From the NCBI RefSeq assembly GCF_036568665.1, contig NZ_DATCSD010000389.1:12539-76538 (forward strand): a stretch of DNA of 64,000 nucleotides. The letters are read 5' to 3'. Of this stretch, positions 52,819 to 62,787 are shown piece after piece. The notes below the pieces were generated by a model. That model searched no databases. It worked only from the letters and a program-made list of their open reading frames with translations, and had not been told where the DNA came from. The stretch is from Ohtaekwangia sp036568665. GTDB lineage: Bacteria > Bacteroidota > Bacteroidia > Cytophagales > Cyclobacteriaceae. A program made the position numbers and the translations under genes. The number at the start of each line of letters is the position of its first letter. Positions within the stretch are counted from its first letter, which is position 1.

Positions 52819-55110
52819 ATGAAATATACACTTCTCGCTTTACTGGTTCTTATACTCACAGGCAACAGTCTGCATGCGCAGGATAATCTTGTTCAATATG
52901 TAAATCCTCTTATTGGTACACATAAGATGGGACATACTTACCCGGGGGCAACCGTTCCTTTTGGGATGGTGCAGTTGAGTCCGGAGACGGATACGATTCC
53001 GTATGAGGTCGATAATCATTACAATCCGCTGGTATATAAATACTGTGCGGGATATCAGTACGATGATCCTACCATTGTAGGATTCAGCCATACACACTTC
53101 AGCGGAACGGGACATTCAGATCTGGGTGATTTCCTGATCATGCCTTCGGTTGGTAAACTTCAACTGAATCCCGGCACCGAGCAGAATCCGAAGAGTGGTT
53201 TTCGTTCTTCGTTCTCGCACAGCAATGAGGTTGCCGCACCGAACTATTATAAAGTAAAACTGGATGAAGGAAATATAGTGGCTGAATTAACCACCAGCAA
53301 CCGTGTAGGATTTCATCAATATACTTTCCCTGAAGCAGGACAGGCGCACATCATCTTCGACCTGATCTATGGTATATATAATTATACCGACAAGAATGTG
53401 TGGACTTTTGTACGTGTAGAGAACGACACCCTGATCACCGGCTATCGCCAGACGAATGGCTGGGCCCGTACGCGCACAGTATATTTTGCCATGACGTTCT
53501 CTAAACCTATACAACAGTATGGTGTGAAAGATTTTTCCAATCCGCATGTATATAAGGGCTTCTGGAGAAAATTCGATCAGTCGAAGAATTTCCCCGAGGC
53601 AGCAGGCGAGCAATTGCGCATGTACTTTGACTTTAACACAACTGCGGGCGAAGCGATCAAGATAAAAGTAGCCCTGTCGCCAGTAAGCACAACGGGTGCG
53701 CTGGAGAACCTGCAGGCAGAGATACCACATTGGAATTTTGAGAAAGCAAAACTGGCCGGTCAGCAACAATGGGAAAAAGAATTGCAGCGTGTGCAGATCA
53801 AAGCCGGTACCCGCGATGATATGGTGAACTTTTATACAGCACTCTATCATACCTTCCTCGGCCCTACAACCTATATGGATGTGAATGGCCAGTATCGTGG
53901 ACTCGATCAGGGTAATCATGCTGCGAGTAATTTTACAAACTATACAACGTTCTCCCTATGGGATACTTACCGCGCGTTGCATCCGCTCTTTAACATTATA
54001 CAACCGAAGCGTAACTCCGATATGGTGCAGTCGATGCTGGCGCACTACGATCAGAGCGTGCATAAGATGTTACCGGTATGGTCGCATCATGCGAATGAGA
54101 ACTGGTGTATGATTGGCTATCACAGTACTTCCGTTGTAGCGGATGCTATTGTAAAAGGAACTTTTCAGGGCGATGCCATGCATGCACTGAATGCCTGTAT
54201 AGCCACTTCGCGTCATGGCTCGTATGATGGAATAGAATACTATATGAAATCCGGTTATGTGCCGGAAGATAAGAGCGGCTCTTCTGTTTCCAAAACGCTG
54301 GAGTATGCGTATGATGACTGGGCAATAGCACAAATGGCGAAGAAGCTGAACCGCCAGGATATATATACCGAGTATATGAAGCGTTCGCAAAACTGGAAGA
54401 ATGTATATGATGCTTCCACCGGCTATATGCGACCAAAACTAAGCGATGGTACTTTCAGAAAAGAGTTTGATGTATTGAGTACACATGGCCAGGGTTTTAT
54501 TGAAGGTAATGCATGGAATTATAGTTTATATGTTCCGCAAGATCCCGAGCAGATGATTGCTGTGATGGGAGGGAAGAAGCGCTTCGTTCAACATTTGGAT
54601 TCATTGTTTACAATGAACTTGCCCGATGAATTTTTCGCACATACAGAAGACATAACACGCGATGGTATAATCGGTAATTATGTGCATGGCAACGAACCGG
54701 CTCACCATGTTGCATACCTTTATAACTGGACAGACCAACCGTGGAAAACGCAGGAACGCGTTCGTATGATCCTGAAGAAACAATATCATCCGGCACCGGA
54801 CGGATTAGGAGGTAATGATGATTGCGGGCAGATGAGTGCCTGGTATATATTTACATCGCTCGGCTTCTACCCGGTAGCACCAGGGTCGGATCAATATGCA
54901 CTGGGTAGTCCGGCTATACATTCTGCTATACTTCCATTGGAGAATGGTAAAACATTCGCGATCGAAGTGAAAAATCAGAGTGACAAGAATGTATATGTTC
55001 AGAAAGTAACGCTGAACGATAAGCCGCTCACCCGGCTATATCTCACTCACGAAGACATCACCAAAGGCGGCAAACTTGTGTTTTACATGAGTGCCAAGCC
55101 CAGGAAATAA
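52819..55110 (+). CDS. GH92 family alpha-mannosidase
   Basis: A 763-residue paralogue with signal MKYTLLALLVLILTGNSLHA. The canonical active-site motifs are intact: QYVNPLIGTHKMGHTYPGAT near the start, GHSDLGDFLIMP, G-N-E626-P with the catalytic acid Glu in HGNEPAHHVAYLY, and GLGGNDDCGQMSAWYIFTSL near the C-terminus. GH92 enzymes are Ca2+-dependent exo-alpha-mannosidases on N-glycans or yeast mannan. The signal suggests a periplasmic or surface location. The two GH92 proteins have different residues at the acid position and so probably different substrates. Confidence 0.93.
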   Translation: MKYTLLALLVLILTGNSLHAQDNLVQYVNPLIGTHKMGHTYPGATVPFGMVQLSPETDTIPYEVDNHYNPLVYKYCAGYQYDDPTIVGFSHTHFSGTGHSDLGDFLIMPSVGKLQLNPGTEQNPKSGFRSSFSHSNEVAAPNYYKVKLDEGNIVAELTTSNRVGFHQYTFPEAGQAHIIFDLIYGIYNYTDKNVWTFVRVENDTLITGYRQTNGWARTRTVYFAMTFSKPIQQYGVKDFSNPHVYKGFWRKFDQSKNFPEAAGEQLRMYFDFNTTAGEAIKIKVALSPVSTTGALENLQAEIPHWNFEKAKLAGQQQWEKELQRVQIKAGTRDDMVNFYTALYHTFLGPTTYMDVNGQYRGLDQGNHAASNFTNYTTFSLWDTYRALHPLFNIIQPKRNSDMVQSMLAHYDQSVHKMLPVWSHHANENWCMIGYHSTSVVADAIVKGTFQGDAMHALNACIATSRHGSYDGIEYYMKSGYVPEDKSGSSVSKTLEYAYDDWAIAQMAKKLNRQDIYTEYMKRSQNWKNVYDASTGYMRPKLSDGTFRKEFDVLSTHGQGFIEGNAWNYSLYVPQDPEQMIAVMGGKKRFVQHLDSLFTMNLPDEFFAHTEDITRDGIIGNYVHGNEPAHHVAYLYNWTDQPWKTQERVRMILKKQYHPAPDGLGGNDDCGQMSAWYIFTSLGFYPVAPGSDQYALGSPAIHSAILPLENGKTFAIEVKNQSDKNVYVQKVTLNDKPLTRLYLTHEDITKGGKLVFYMSAKPRK

Positions 55111-55153
55111 TAACACTCTTTTGAAAACCAATTGATTAGAGAGTGAATAACAG

Positions 55154-55188
55154 AAAACTGGACAGAAATCGCTATCTGTCCAGTTTTT
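55154..55188 (+). terminator. Rho-independent terminator of the GH92 gene
   Basis: AAAACTGGACAG (55154-55165) pairs with CTGTCCAGTTTT (55176-55187) around a 10-base loop and runs into five T. It is 44 bases after the stop. A partial repeat (CTGTCCAG) lies at 55206-55213. Confidence 0.85.
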
Positions 55189-55271
55189 ACAGCGATAGTT
55201 AGCATCTGTCCAGATTTTCGTTAAAAACTGAACATTTTGATTTTATCCTTTCAGGTAAAAATAGGAGTAAC

Positions 55272-55310
55272 AAAAAATCCACCGAATCGAATATACCGGT
55301 GGATTTTTTT
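55272..55310 (-). terminator. Terminator of the GMC oxidoreductase operon
   Basis: AATCCACCG at 55277-55285 and CGGTGGATT at 55297-55305 pair with flanking A and T runs on both strands, so it can act in either direction; it lies 27 bases past the minus-strand stop at 55337. Confidence 0.8.
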
Positions 55311-55336
55311 ATTGAAAGTAAATATATACTTGCGTC

Positions 55337-57040
55337 TTACGCCTTCACATTCTTTACCGCGTAGTCTACCGAGCGGGCAGAGAACGCCATATAGGTAAGG
55401 GAAGGATTTTGTGTTGATGTAGAAGTCATGCAGGCACCGTCTGTTACGAATACATTTTTGCAGGCGTGAAGCTGGTTCCATTCATTGAGCAACGAAGTTT
55501 TCGGATCGCGCCCCATACGCACACCGCCCATCTCATGTATATCAAGACCCGGAGCTTGTTTGGAGTCGAAAGTCTGAATGTTTGTGAAGCCAGCTTTGGT
55601 ATACATCTCGGTAAGTTGTTCGAAGAAATCGGCAACCATCTTCTCATCGTTATTATCATAGTCGATGGAGATTTTGAGACGCGGCATGCCCCACTCATCT
55701 TTCTGTGTAGGATCAAGCGCTACATAGTTGGTTTCTTTCGGAATGGTTTCGCCCATCATGTGTGAGCCTACGCGCCATGGGCCGAGTTTGGTTTGAGCCA
55801 GTTTATCTTTCAGTGAAGTTCCAAGTCCATCGTGATCCATTTCATTATAGCGCTCGGCACCAAAGCCCGCTGCATATCCGCGAAGGAAATCTGTTTCCTG
55901 CTTATATACATTCCGGAAGCGAGGTATATATCCGCCGGTAGGCCTGCGTCCTTTGGTCATAGAGTCCATGAAGCCATCGTACTCAGCCGAGATACGTGCA
56001 CGGTAATTATGGAATGCTACATATTTACCCAACAGTCCGTTATCATTACCCAAACCATTCGGGAAGCGATTAGACTTGGAGTTAAGCAGTATAAGATTTG
56101 TATTTAACGCTGCTGCATTGACAAAGATGATCGGTGCATAGTACTCCACCGTTTCTTTGGTAAGTGCATCGATCACTTGTACACCCGTTGCTTTTCCTTT
56201 GGTTTCATCGTAGATGATGGAATGAACAACCGAGTTAGGACGCAGCGTCATTTTACCGGTGCGTGCAGCCCACGGTAACGTAGATGAGTTACTGCTGAAG
56301 TATCCACCGAACGGACATCCGCGCTGGCACAGTGTTCTGTGCTGACACTGCGTACGCCCTTGCTGCAGATGTATAGGTTGTGGTTCTGTGATGTGCGCAC
56401 AACGCGCCATGATCACGTGACGATTCTGATAATATTTCGCTACCTGTTCCTTGAAGTGTTTTTCAACACAGGTAAGTTCTATAGGAGGAAGAAACTCTCC
56501 ATCGGGCAATTCAGGTATACCATCTTTATTACCGGATATACCGGCAAACTTTTCAACGTGGCTATACCAGGGCGCCAGATCTTTATAGCGTATCGGCCAA
56601 TCCACTGCGAAGCCATCGCGCTTTGGTCCTTCAAAATCAAATTCACTCCAGCGTTGCGTTTGTCTTGCCCACAGGAGAGATTTACCACCTACCTGGTATC
56701 CGCGAATCCAGTCGAATGGTTTTTCCTGTACATACGGATGGTCATTGTCTTTCACGAAAAAGTGCATGGCATCTTCACGGAAAGCATAGCAGCGACTCAC
56801 TACCGGATTCGCATCTTGTATCTCCTGCGGAATTTGTCCGCGGTGTTTAAACTCCCACGGCATCATGTTCGTGGTAGGATAATCCACGTTGTGTTTTACA
56901 TCGCGGCCGCGTTCCAGCACCAGTGTTTTCAATCCGCGTTCAGTAAGTTCCTTTGCAGACCAGCCACCGCTTATACCGGAGCCAATCACGATCGCATCGT
57001 ATGTGCGTTCTTTAACAGAATCTATATTCAGGTTTGCCAT
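55337..57040 (-). CDS. GMC oxidoreductase (sugar dehydrogenase catalytic subunit type)
   Basis: A 567-residue flavoprotein. The FAD-binding loop AIVIGSGISGGWSAKELTER is near residue 16, GGKSLLWARQTQRWS near 118 and the C-terminal HEMGGVRMGRD and STSTQNPSLT carry the conserved His and Asn of the active site. GMC enzymes oxidise alcohol groups of sugars; with a gluconate-2-dehydrogenase-type small subunit immediately upstream this resembles the two-part sugar 3-dehydrogenases that produce 3-keto glycosides and feed electrons to a cytochrome. No flavin cytochrome subunit follows. The start lies 4 bases after the small-subunit stop. Confidence 0.9.
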   Translation of the reverse strand: MANLNIDSVKERTYDAIVIGSGISGGWSAKELTERGLKTLVLERGRDVKHNVDYPTTNMMPWEFKHRGQIPQEIQDANPVVSRCYAFREDAMHFFVKDNDHPYVQEKPFDWIRGYQVGGKSLLWARQTQRWSEFDFEGPKRDGFAVDWPIRYKDLAPWYSHVEKFAGISGNKDGIPELPDGEFLPPIELTCVEKHFKEQVAKYYQNRHVIMARCAHITEPQPIHLQQGRTQCQHRTLCQRGCPFGGYFSSNSSTLPWAARTGKMTLRPNSVVHSIIYDETKGKATGVQVIDALTKETVEYYAPIIFVNAAALNTNLILLNSKSNRFPNGLGNDNGLLGKYVAFHNYRARISAEYDGFMDSMTKGRRPTGGYIPRFRNVYKQETDFLRGYAAGFGAERYNEMDHDGLGTSLKDKLAQTKLGPWRVGSHMMGETIPKETNYVALDPTQKDEWGMPRLKISIDYDNNDEKMVADFFEQLTEMYTKAGFTNIQTFDSKQAPGLDIHEMGGVRMGRDPKTSLLNEWNQLHACKNVFVTDGACMTSTSTQNPSLTYMAFSARSVDYAVKNVKA

Positions 57041-57044
57041 GAGC

Positions 57045-57590
57045 TTATGCGGGGTTTTGTTCAGTTACCGGTATACATCCTTTGAAGTGCGGACCGGGCA
57101 CTAACTGATACGGTTTAATATCGGTAAGAAAATGTTGTGATTGCGTATAGCCTTGCACTACAAATTGGCGCGTGCGCGAGTAGAAGGTCTTGAGATCTTC
57201 CGGTAATTTTTCTGCGTCTTTCTCCAATGATGTGAGCTGTTGCAGGCGATCTTCCGGTGATGCTTTGGTAAATGATTTACCGTAAAGCTCTTTGGTTTTG
57301 TCGTTGAATGAGCGCATGCCACTCAGATATTTTTCCTGCTCTTCTTTACTGAGGCAGTCATCCACCATCACGAGCGTAAACAAATGTGCTCCTACAGTTT
57401 TTGCTCCCGGAGTATTGGTAGCAGGAATAATTGTATCCGCGATGTCAGCGAGCAGATCTTCTTCATCCCCTGTAATGTTGAGGTGGTTCAGCGCGATGGA
57501 AACTTTCTTCGGATCTACCCCACAAGCAGGCAAAAGCATAGCTCCCGCGGTTGCCATCGCCAGTTGTTTTAATACCAGACGTCTGTTCAT
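57045..57590 (-). CDS. Gluconate 2-dehydrogenase subunit 3 family protein
   Basis: A 181-residue small subunit, the partner of the downstream GMC enzyme by 4-base spacing. The N-terminus MNRRLVLKQLAMATAGAMLL followed by PACG is a twin-arginine signal with a lipobox Cys, so the complex is probably exported folded and membrane-anchored. The rest is helical with LFTLVMVDDCLSKEEQEKYL in the middle, typical of the family. Such subunits carry the catalytic subunit across the membrane and assist flavin loading. The two genes form a unit ending at a terminator at 55272-55310. Confidence 0.9.
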   Translation of the reverse strand: MNRRLVLKQLAMATAGAMLLPACGVDPKKVSIALNHLNITGDEEDLLADIADTIIPATNTPGAKTVGAHLFTLVMVDDCLSKEEQEKYLSGMRSFNDKTKELYGKSFTKASPEDRLQQLTSLEKDAEKLPEDLKTFYSRTRQFVVQGYTQSQHFLTDIKPYQLVPGPHFKGCIPVTEQNPA

Positions 57591-57690
57591 ATTTGGTTGT
57601 AGTAGGTTTATGCAATTCGAAAGATAAATCTAATGCATAAAATCAAATTGCGCGAGACTATTTCTACGATCTGTCGGCACATTGATAAGA

Positions 57691-59253
57691 TTAATAAGTG
57701 CCCCTGTATAAATGGTCGTTTTTCTTCCCCAAAATTCTTTTGAGCGGTATATGTTCGCCATGTGTTTTTTCCAGCCATGTCCACATTTCATTGCGGAGAC
57801 TTTCGGCTAACGAATCGTAAGCAGGATCGCGAATAAGATTGTTTACTTCCCACGGATCGTTTTGCAGATCGTACAACTCATTGATATCCCAAACGCCATG
57901 ATTGAAAATATATTTATAACGGTTGGTACGTACGCCAAAAATAGTGGGTGTTTGTGGAAAGGCATCTTCCCAATAATATTCATAAAAGACCTTATCACGC
58001 CAGGCAACTTCTTTACGCTGTAGCAGTGGCATGAACGACATACCTTGCATCTGCTCCGGTTTTTGTACACCCGCGAGTTCGAGAATTGTAGGAGCAATGT
58101 CGATGTTCTGAATCATCGCATTGATCTTCGTGTCAGCTTCAACAATTTCCGGGCATCGCACCAGCAATGGCACACGCATAGATTCTTCATACATGTGCCG
58201 CTTGTCAATGAGGCCATGCTCGCCAAATGAAAAACCATTGTCGCCCATGTAAATGATCATCGTTGATTCGTCCAACCCCGATGCCTTGAGGTAATCGAGT
58301 ATACGCCCTATATTTTCATCTACACTTAATAATACTTCGAGGTACTGCCGGTAAAAATCTTCAAACGAAATTTGTCCGTGATACATATAGTCTACACCAT
58401 GCCAGCTATAGCGTTGCTTTCGTACCCACTCAGGTATATCACGCAGATTCGCTTTGATCGATTTCTCCAGCGGCAGTTGTTTTTTGCTTAGCGCGAACGA
58501 CTTGCTGGTATCCGTCACAGTGAGAAACATGGATGGCGGATATTCGATCTTCTGATCTTTATATATACCCTTGTGGCGTTTGGCCGGCATAAACTCGGCA
58601 TGCACGGCTTTATTAGAGAGGTATAAGAAAAAGGGTTTATCCGCATCACGCTTCTTCAGCCAGTCGAGCGCATGGTCTGTGAGCAGATCGGTTATATAGG
58701 TGCTATCGCTATAGGTAACCTGTTTGCCATTGACATTCAACACGGGATTATAATATACACCCTGACCTTTAAAACTTACCCAATGATCAAATCCTTTTTG
58801 CGGAGCATCGTTCTGATTGCCCATGTGCCATTTGCCAAAGAACGCCGTCTGGTAGCCCACCCGTTGTAAGTATTGCGGAAACATAACCAGTCCTTCCGGC
58901 ATCGGTGCCTGATTATCTACGATGGTATGCGTATGTGCATATTGACCTGTAAGAATAGAAGCACGACTCGGTGAACATAGGGCTGTGCTTACAAATGCGT
59001 TTACACAATGCGCTCCCTCACTGGCAAGTTTATCAAGGTTCGGAGTTTTCAGTCCCGGTACTTTGCCGGTGAAGCCCATGAAATCGTAGCGATGATCGTC
59101 TGATAAAATAAAAATGACATTGCGGGGTTTTGTGTTGCTGATCGTTTTAATAGCAACAGCTTCTGGTGTTTTCTGTTTTTGGCAACCTGCCAGCAGTGAA
59201 AGCAGAATGCAACATTGGATTGAACGTTGTATATAAAATACGATGCGCGTCAT
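57691..59253 (-). CDS. Sulfatase, Cys-type, exported lipoprotein
   Basis: A 520-residue sulfatase with a lipoprotein signal ending LLAGC (Cys24). The metal-binding start VIFILSDDHRYDFMGF (D52, D53) and the active-site C93-S-P-S-R in LCSPSRASILTGQ are intact; Cys93 must be converted to formylglycine by an anaerobic- or FGE-type maturase, which is not in this window. The segment MIIYMGDNGFSFGEHGLIDK further supplies the metal and substrate residues. It releases sulfate from a sugar or other ester; the neighbouring GMC, RhaT and GH92 genes suggest a sulfated plant or algal glycan. Confidence 0.92.
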   Translation of the reverse strand: MTRIVFYIQRSIQCCILLSLLAGCQKQKTPEAVAIKTISNTKPRNVIFILSDDHRYDFMGFTGKVPGLKTPNLDKLASEGAHCVNAFVSTALCSPSRASILTGQYAHTHTIVDNQAPMPEGLVMFPQYLQRVGYQTAFFGKWHMGNQNDAPQKGFDHWVSFKGQGVYYNPVLNVNGKQVTYSDSTYITDLLTDHALDWLKKRDADKPFFLYLSNKAVHAEFMPAKRHKGIYKDQKIEYPPSMFLTVTDTSKSFALSKKQLPLEKSIKANLRDIPEWVRKQRYSWHGVDYMYHGQISFEDFYRQYLEVLLSVDENIGRILDYLKASGLDESTMIIYMGDNGFSFGEHGLIDKRHMYEESMRVPLLVRCPEIVEADTKINAMIQNIDIAPTILELAGVQKPEQMQGMSFMPLLQRKEVAWRDKVFYEYYWEDAFPQTPTIFGVRTNRYKYIFNHGVWDINELYDLQNDPWEVNNLIRDPAYDSLAESLRNEMWTWLEKTHGEHIPLKRILGKKNDHLYRGTY

Positions 59254-59557
59254 AATGAAGGGTGTTAAGCAATATAGTCAATTTATTTGCCACATCCCGA
59301 TAGCTATCGGGAACAGATTTACACGGAATGCATGCAGGTTGTGGAAGATAAGAAAGTGAGAAGAGTATATTTATACTTCGGTTACACACCCGCACTACGA
59401 TCAATTCACTGCTATTTGTTTCCCGCAGATTAACGCAGATGAGATTTTATAAACGAACTATAAATTTCACACTTACACTGCCAGCGCTTTTCCAACAGGA
59501 TAGTTCAGGACAGTTTCTCTCGATAGAATTGAATATTCGCTGAAATATATTTTGCGT
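59254..59557. other. Divergent intergenic region upstream of rhaT
   Basis: About 300 bases between the sulfatase and the RhaT gene with no frame I would call. It contains the palindrome listed at 59295-59312 and, near 59420-59445, a CGCAGATTAACGCAGAT run that resembles the CGCAGAT words of 2520-2590. A promoter for rhaT must lie here but no -33/-7 pair stands out. Confidence 0.4.
59295..59312. repeat. 18-bp perfect palindrome TCCCGATAGCTATCGGGA
   Basis: A gapless 18-base dyad between the divergent sulfatase and rhaT genes. The same word is found scattered in many Bacteroidota genomes as a short interspersed palindrome, so it is noted as a repeat rather than as an operator. Confidence 0.7.
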
Positions 59558-60616
59558 ATGCATGTTATAGCCGGTATTGTATATCATTTTATTGGAGGTT
59601 TTGCTTCGGGCAGTTTTTATATTCCTTATAAAAAAGTAAAAGGATGGGCGTGGGAGAGTTACTGGATTGTAGGTGGATTATTCTCGTGGCTTTTTATACC
59701 ACTGCTGGCTGCGTGGTTAACAGTGCCTGGGTTTATGGACATCATCAAACGTACAGATGCCTCAACGATCTTCTGGACTTTCTTTATGGGGTTGTTGTGG
59801 GGCATTGGCGGACTCACGTTTGGATTGGGCATGCGCTATCTCGGATTATCGCTCGGTATGTCTGTTATACTCGGACTCACTTCTGCATTTGGTTCATTGG
59901 TGCCACCGATCTATCGCGATTTGTTTACGCATCAAACACAATATACTTTCTCTGCCATGATCGGCAGCACCGGAGGGCAAGTTGTATTAACAGGTGTAGT
60001 AGTGTGCCTGCTCGGAATTTTTATTTGTGGCCGTGCAGGGGTTATGAAAGAAAAAGAGCTGACTGAAGAACAGAAGAAGAAGAGTATACAGGAATTTAAT
60101 TTATCGAAGGGGTTGATCGTTGCTGTTATCTCCGGAGTGTTAAGTGCCTGTTTCAATTTTGGTATAGAAGCCGGAAAGCCTATGGCCGAAGCAGCCGTTG
60201 CCAATGGCAGTAATCCGCTCTTTCAGAACAATGTAATTTTTGTTGTATTACTCTGGGGCGGACTCACCACCAATTTTATCTGGTGCGTTTTGCTGAATGC
60301 TCGCAACGGAACATTCCGTGATTATGCCAATCAATCGGTGCCGTTGCTGGGTAACTATATATTTGCTGCTGTTGCAGGCACCACGTGGTTTTTGCAATTT
60401 TTCTTTTATGGTATGGGCGAGAGTAAACTGGGTAACGGTGCCAGCTCGTGGATATTGCACATGGCGTTTATCATTCTTGTTTCCAGTATGTGGGGCATTC
60501 TGCTGAAAGAGTGGAAAGGTGTGAGCCGCAAAACATTCTCTGCTATTATGCAGGGTATTATCACGATTATTCTCTCCGTGATTATTGTAGGCTATGGAAA
60601 TTCTTTAGTGATGTAA
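59558..60616 (+). CDS. rhaT: L-rhamnose/H+ symporter RhaT
   Basis: A 352-residue transporter with ten membrane spans. The frame begins at a TTG 59552, but ATG 59558 (MHVIAGIVYHFIGGFASGSF) is the better start because it falls at the RhaT family's N-terminal conserved segment. Other typical blocks are MGLLWGIGGLTFGLGMRYLG and GLTSAFGSLVPPIYRD. It imports L-rhamnose with a proton. There is no rhamnose isomerase or kinase beside it, so the catabolic genes must be elsewhere, or the permease carries a related deoxysugar produced by the nearby enzymes. Confidence 0.9.
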   Translation: MHVIAGIVYHFIGGFASGSFYIPYKKVKGWAWESYWIVGGLFSWLFIPLLAAWLTVPGFMDIIKRTDASTIFWTFFMGLLWGIGGLTFGLGMRYLGLSLGMSVILGLTSAFGSLVPPIYRDLFTHQTQYTFSAMIGSTGGQVVLTGVVVCLLGIFICGRAGVMKEKELTEEQKKKSIQEFNLSKGLIVAVISGVLSACFNFGIEAGKPMAEAAVANGSNPLFQNNVIFVVLLWGGLTTNFIWCVLLNARNGTFRDYANQSVPLLGNYIFAAVAGTTWFLQFFFYGMGESKLGNGASSWILHMAFIILVSSMWGILLKEWKGVSRKTFSAIMQGIITIILSVIIVGYGNSLVM

Positions 60617-60721
60617 CTTTACAAATGGATTGCGGAGGCATGCGTCAAGAACATGTAAGACCATTGGAATAATTGAATTCTTTCGATCGGAAAATTCTTC
60701 CGATATTTCCGGCCACAACCA

Positions 60722-62761
60722 ATGGCATCCATGACGTCTCGAAAGATTTCCTTTCTGTGGCCAAATTTTTATGCTGGTCGTCAGAGAATGCTGGTATGCA
60801 CTTTCCTTCGGAATTTACCCGTGAACACCCACCTTCGCTTTAGCCTGCTCTTTTTGAGTATGTTGTTGATAACGTGTGTAGCGCATGGACAGCAGCGTAT
60901 ATTCGAAGTAGACGACAGCTATGTTGAGCGGAACTTTATGCCATATGAGTTAGAGTTCTATCTCGATACTACCAACGCACTTACTTTTTACCAGGTATCG
61001 TCCAATAGTTTTTCCAATCGCTTTCAGACGCATTCATCGTATCAGAACAAAGACTTCAAGCGAAATGCTTCGTACTGGATACGCATTCCGATACGACATA
61101 ATGCTGAAACGAGTAAAGTCTGGTTGCTTGAATTTTATGATCAGACGATCGATCATATAGAAGCATACGTGCCGCAAGAGAACGGTTCGTATCGAAATGT
61201 ACTGATGGGCGATAGCCAGCCATTTCCGCAGCGAACGTTGCGCCACAAGAACTTTGAAATTATACTCGACATAAAATCCGATACGTTGATGTACTATTAC
61301 TTCAACGTACGCTCCCATGAGTTTGCGGATATACGCATCGCCTTCCGCTCGGTAGATCGCTTTATATATTATGCGCTGAATGAATACTTTTTGTTTGGTA
61401 CGTTCTATGGCATGATCCTCATCATCAGCCTGTATAACTTCCTGGTATACGTGGCCATCCGCGAGATCAAGAATATATACTATATCATTTATATTTTAAG
61501 TGTAGCTGCGTATGCGATGAGTTACGATGGTATAGGCTTTCAATACTTGTGGCCGAAGCACCCGGAATGGAATAATTATGCCGTGGGGATCACGTTGTAT
61601 TTAGTAATACTCTGGGGTTTGATCTTTACCCGCAGATTTTTGAGTACACGGGCCAACGTTCCTATACTCGACAAGGCTTTGCAGTGGATGATTGGAATAC
61701 GTTCGGTCTGGTTTGTGATTGAGTTATTCTTTCTGCCTCAGTTACTCACGTATCGTAACGTAGAAATTATACCACTGTCGCTGATCTTTTATACCGGTAT
61801 AAAAGTATGGAAGCAGGGCTACCGACCTGCACGTTTCTTTGTTATTGCTTACGGTATACTCTTTACCGGGTTCTTTATTCGCACGCTGGTATATTTCAAT
61901 GCACTGCCCTTTACTACAGCACTGCACTACAGCCTGCATTTCAGTTTTGTATTGGAGATGTTGTTCCTCACGTTTGCGCTTGGCGACAGGATTCGCATTT
62001 TAAAAGATATGCGCGATCGTGCCTTGAAGCGCATCATCCACCAGCATGAAGTAAATATGCAGCTCAAGGATAAAGTAAACCGCGAGTTGGAGCAGAAGGT
62101 TACCGAACGTATGCTTGAGCTGAATGAGAAAAACCAGCAGTTGGAAGAAACCAATGCCAAGCTTGAGCGGCAGTCGCTGGAGATCAACCAGATTAACTCT
62201 ATACTCGACCTTGACAACTGGAAACTGAAGAACAGCATCAAGGAAGTGCTCAACGAGCGATTGATGGAGAAGAACATGGACTATAGCCAGTTTAAGACCC
62301 TATATCCGGATACGCTTGCCTGCTATCGCTCCCTCGAAAATTTGAAGTGGACCAAAGCATTTCATTGTCGCAAGTGTGGTAATGGAAAGTATTTTGACGG
62401 TGCACAGAAATTTGCGCGCAGGTGCACACGCTGCGGCTATAATGAATCCATCACTGCGTATACTATATTTCACAGTATTAAATTCCCGATCGAAAAAGCT
62501 TTCTATATAGCGTACCTCACCGTGTTAGGACATAAAGACTATACACTTGAAAGCCTTGCAGAACAGCTGGAACTTCGTGTGAATACGTTGTGGGGTTTTA
62601 GACACAAAGTAACCGAGCGTATACACGAACTTGAGAAAAAAGGAAGAAGACCAAACGCTTCGCGCTGGGAAGAAGTTATACTCTTGCCCGAAGGCAGCGG
62701 AAAGACTTCTAAGAAACCGCGTTCGGAGAAAAGTGTTACTTCGTTAGGGGAAGGGGAGTGA
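60722..62761 (+). CDS. 7TMR-DISM receptor with coiled coil and C-terminal IS1595-type zinc ribbon
   Basis: A 679-residue protein with a signal-like segment (LRFSLLFLSMLLITCVAHG), an extracellular 7TMR-DISM sensing domain (about 60-215), seven membrane spans (about 225-430), a coiled coil (about 430-520) and a C-terminal zinc ribbon with C549-x-x-C552 and C568-x-x-C571, followed by ITAYTIFHSIKFPIEKAFYIAYL. That last segment is the pattern found at the N-terminus of IS1595-type transposases (zinc ribbon plus a helical DNA-binding part); no transposase DDE catalytic domain follows. It is a membrane receptor with what looks like a reused DNA- or RNA-binding module. Met residue 23 (60788) is an alternative start that still keeps the signal. 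Confidence 0.82.
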   Translation: MASMTSRKISFLWPNFYAGRQRMLVCTFLRNLPVNTHLRFSLLFLSMLLITCVAHGQQRIFEVDDSYVERNFMPYELEFYLDTTNALTFYQVSSNSFSNRFQTHSSYQNKDFKRNASYWIRIPIRHNAETSKVWLLEFYDQTIDHIEAYVPQENGSYRNVLMGDSQPFPQRTLRHKNFEIILDIKSDTLMYYYFNVRSHEFADIRIAFRSVDRFIYYALNEYFLFGTFYGMILIISLYNFLVYVAIREIKNIYYIIYILSVAAYAMSYDGIGFQYLWPKHPEWNNYAVGITLYLVILWGLIFTRRFLSTRANVPILDKALQWMIGIRSVWFVIELFFLPQLLTYRNVEIIPLSLIFYTGIKVWKQGYRPARFFVIAYGILFTGFFIRTLVYFNALPFTTALHYSLHFSFVLEMLFLTFALGDRIRILKDMRDRALKRIIHQHEVNMQLKDKVNRELEQKVTERMLELNEKNQQLEETNAKLERQSLEINQINSILDLDNWKLKNSIKEVLNERLMEKNMDYSQFKTLYPDTLACYRSLENLKWTKAFHCRKCGNGKYFDGAQKFARRCTRCGYNESITAYTIFHSIKFPIEKAFYIAYLTVLGHKDYTLESLAEQLELRVNTLWGFRHKVTERIHELEKKGRRPNASRWEEVILLPEGSGKTSKKPRSEKSVTSLGEGE

Positions 62762-62787
62762 GCAACCTCATCTGATCTTTCATGTAG

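Noticed and set aside
60722..62761. Transposase gene of an IS1595 element
   Set aside because: No DDE domain, no terminal inverted repeats around the gene, and the N-terminal part is a 7TMR-DISM receptor.
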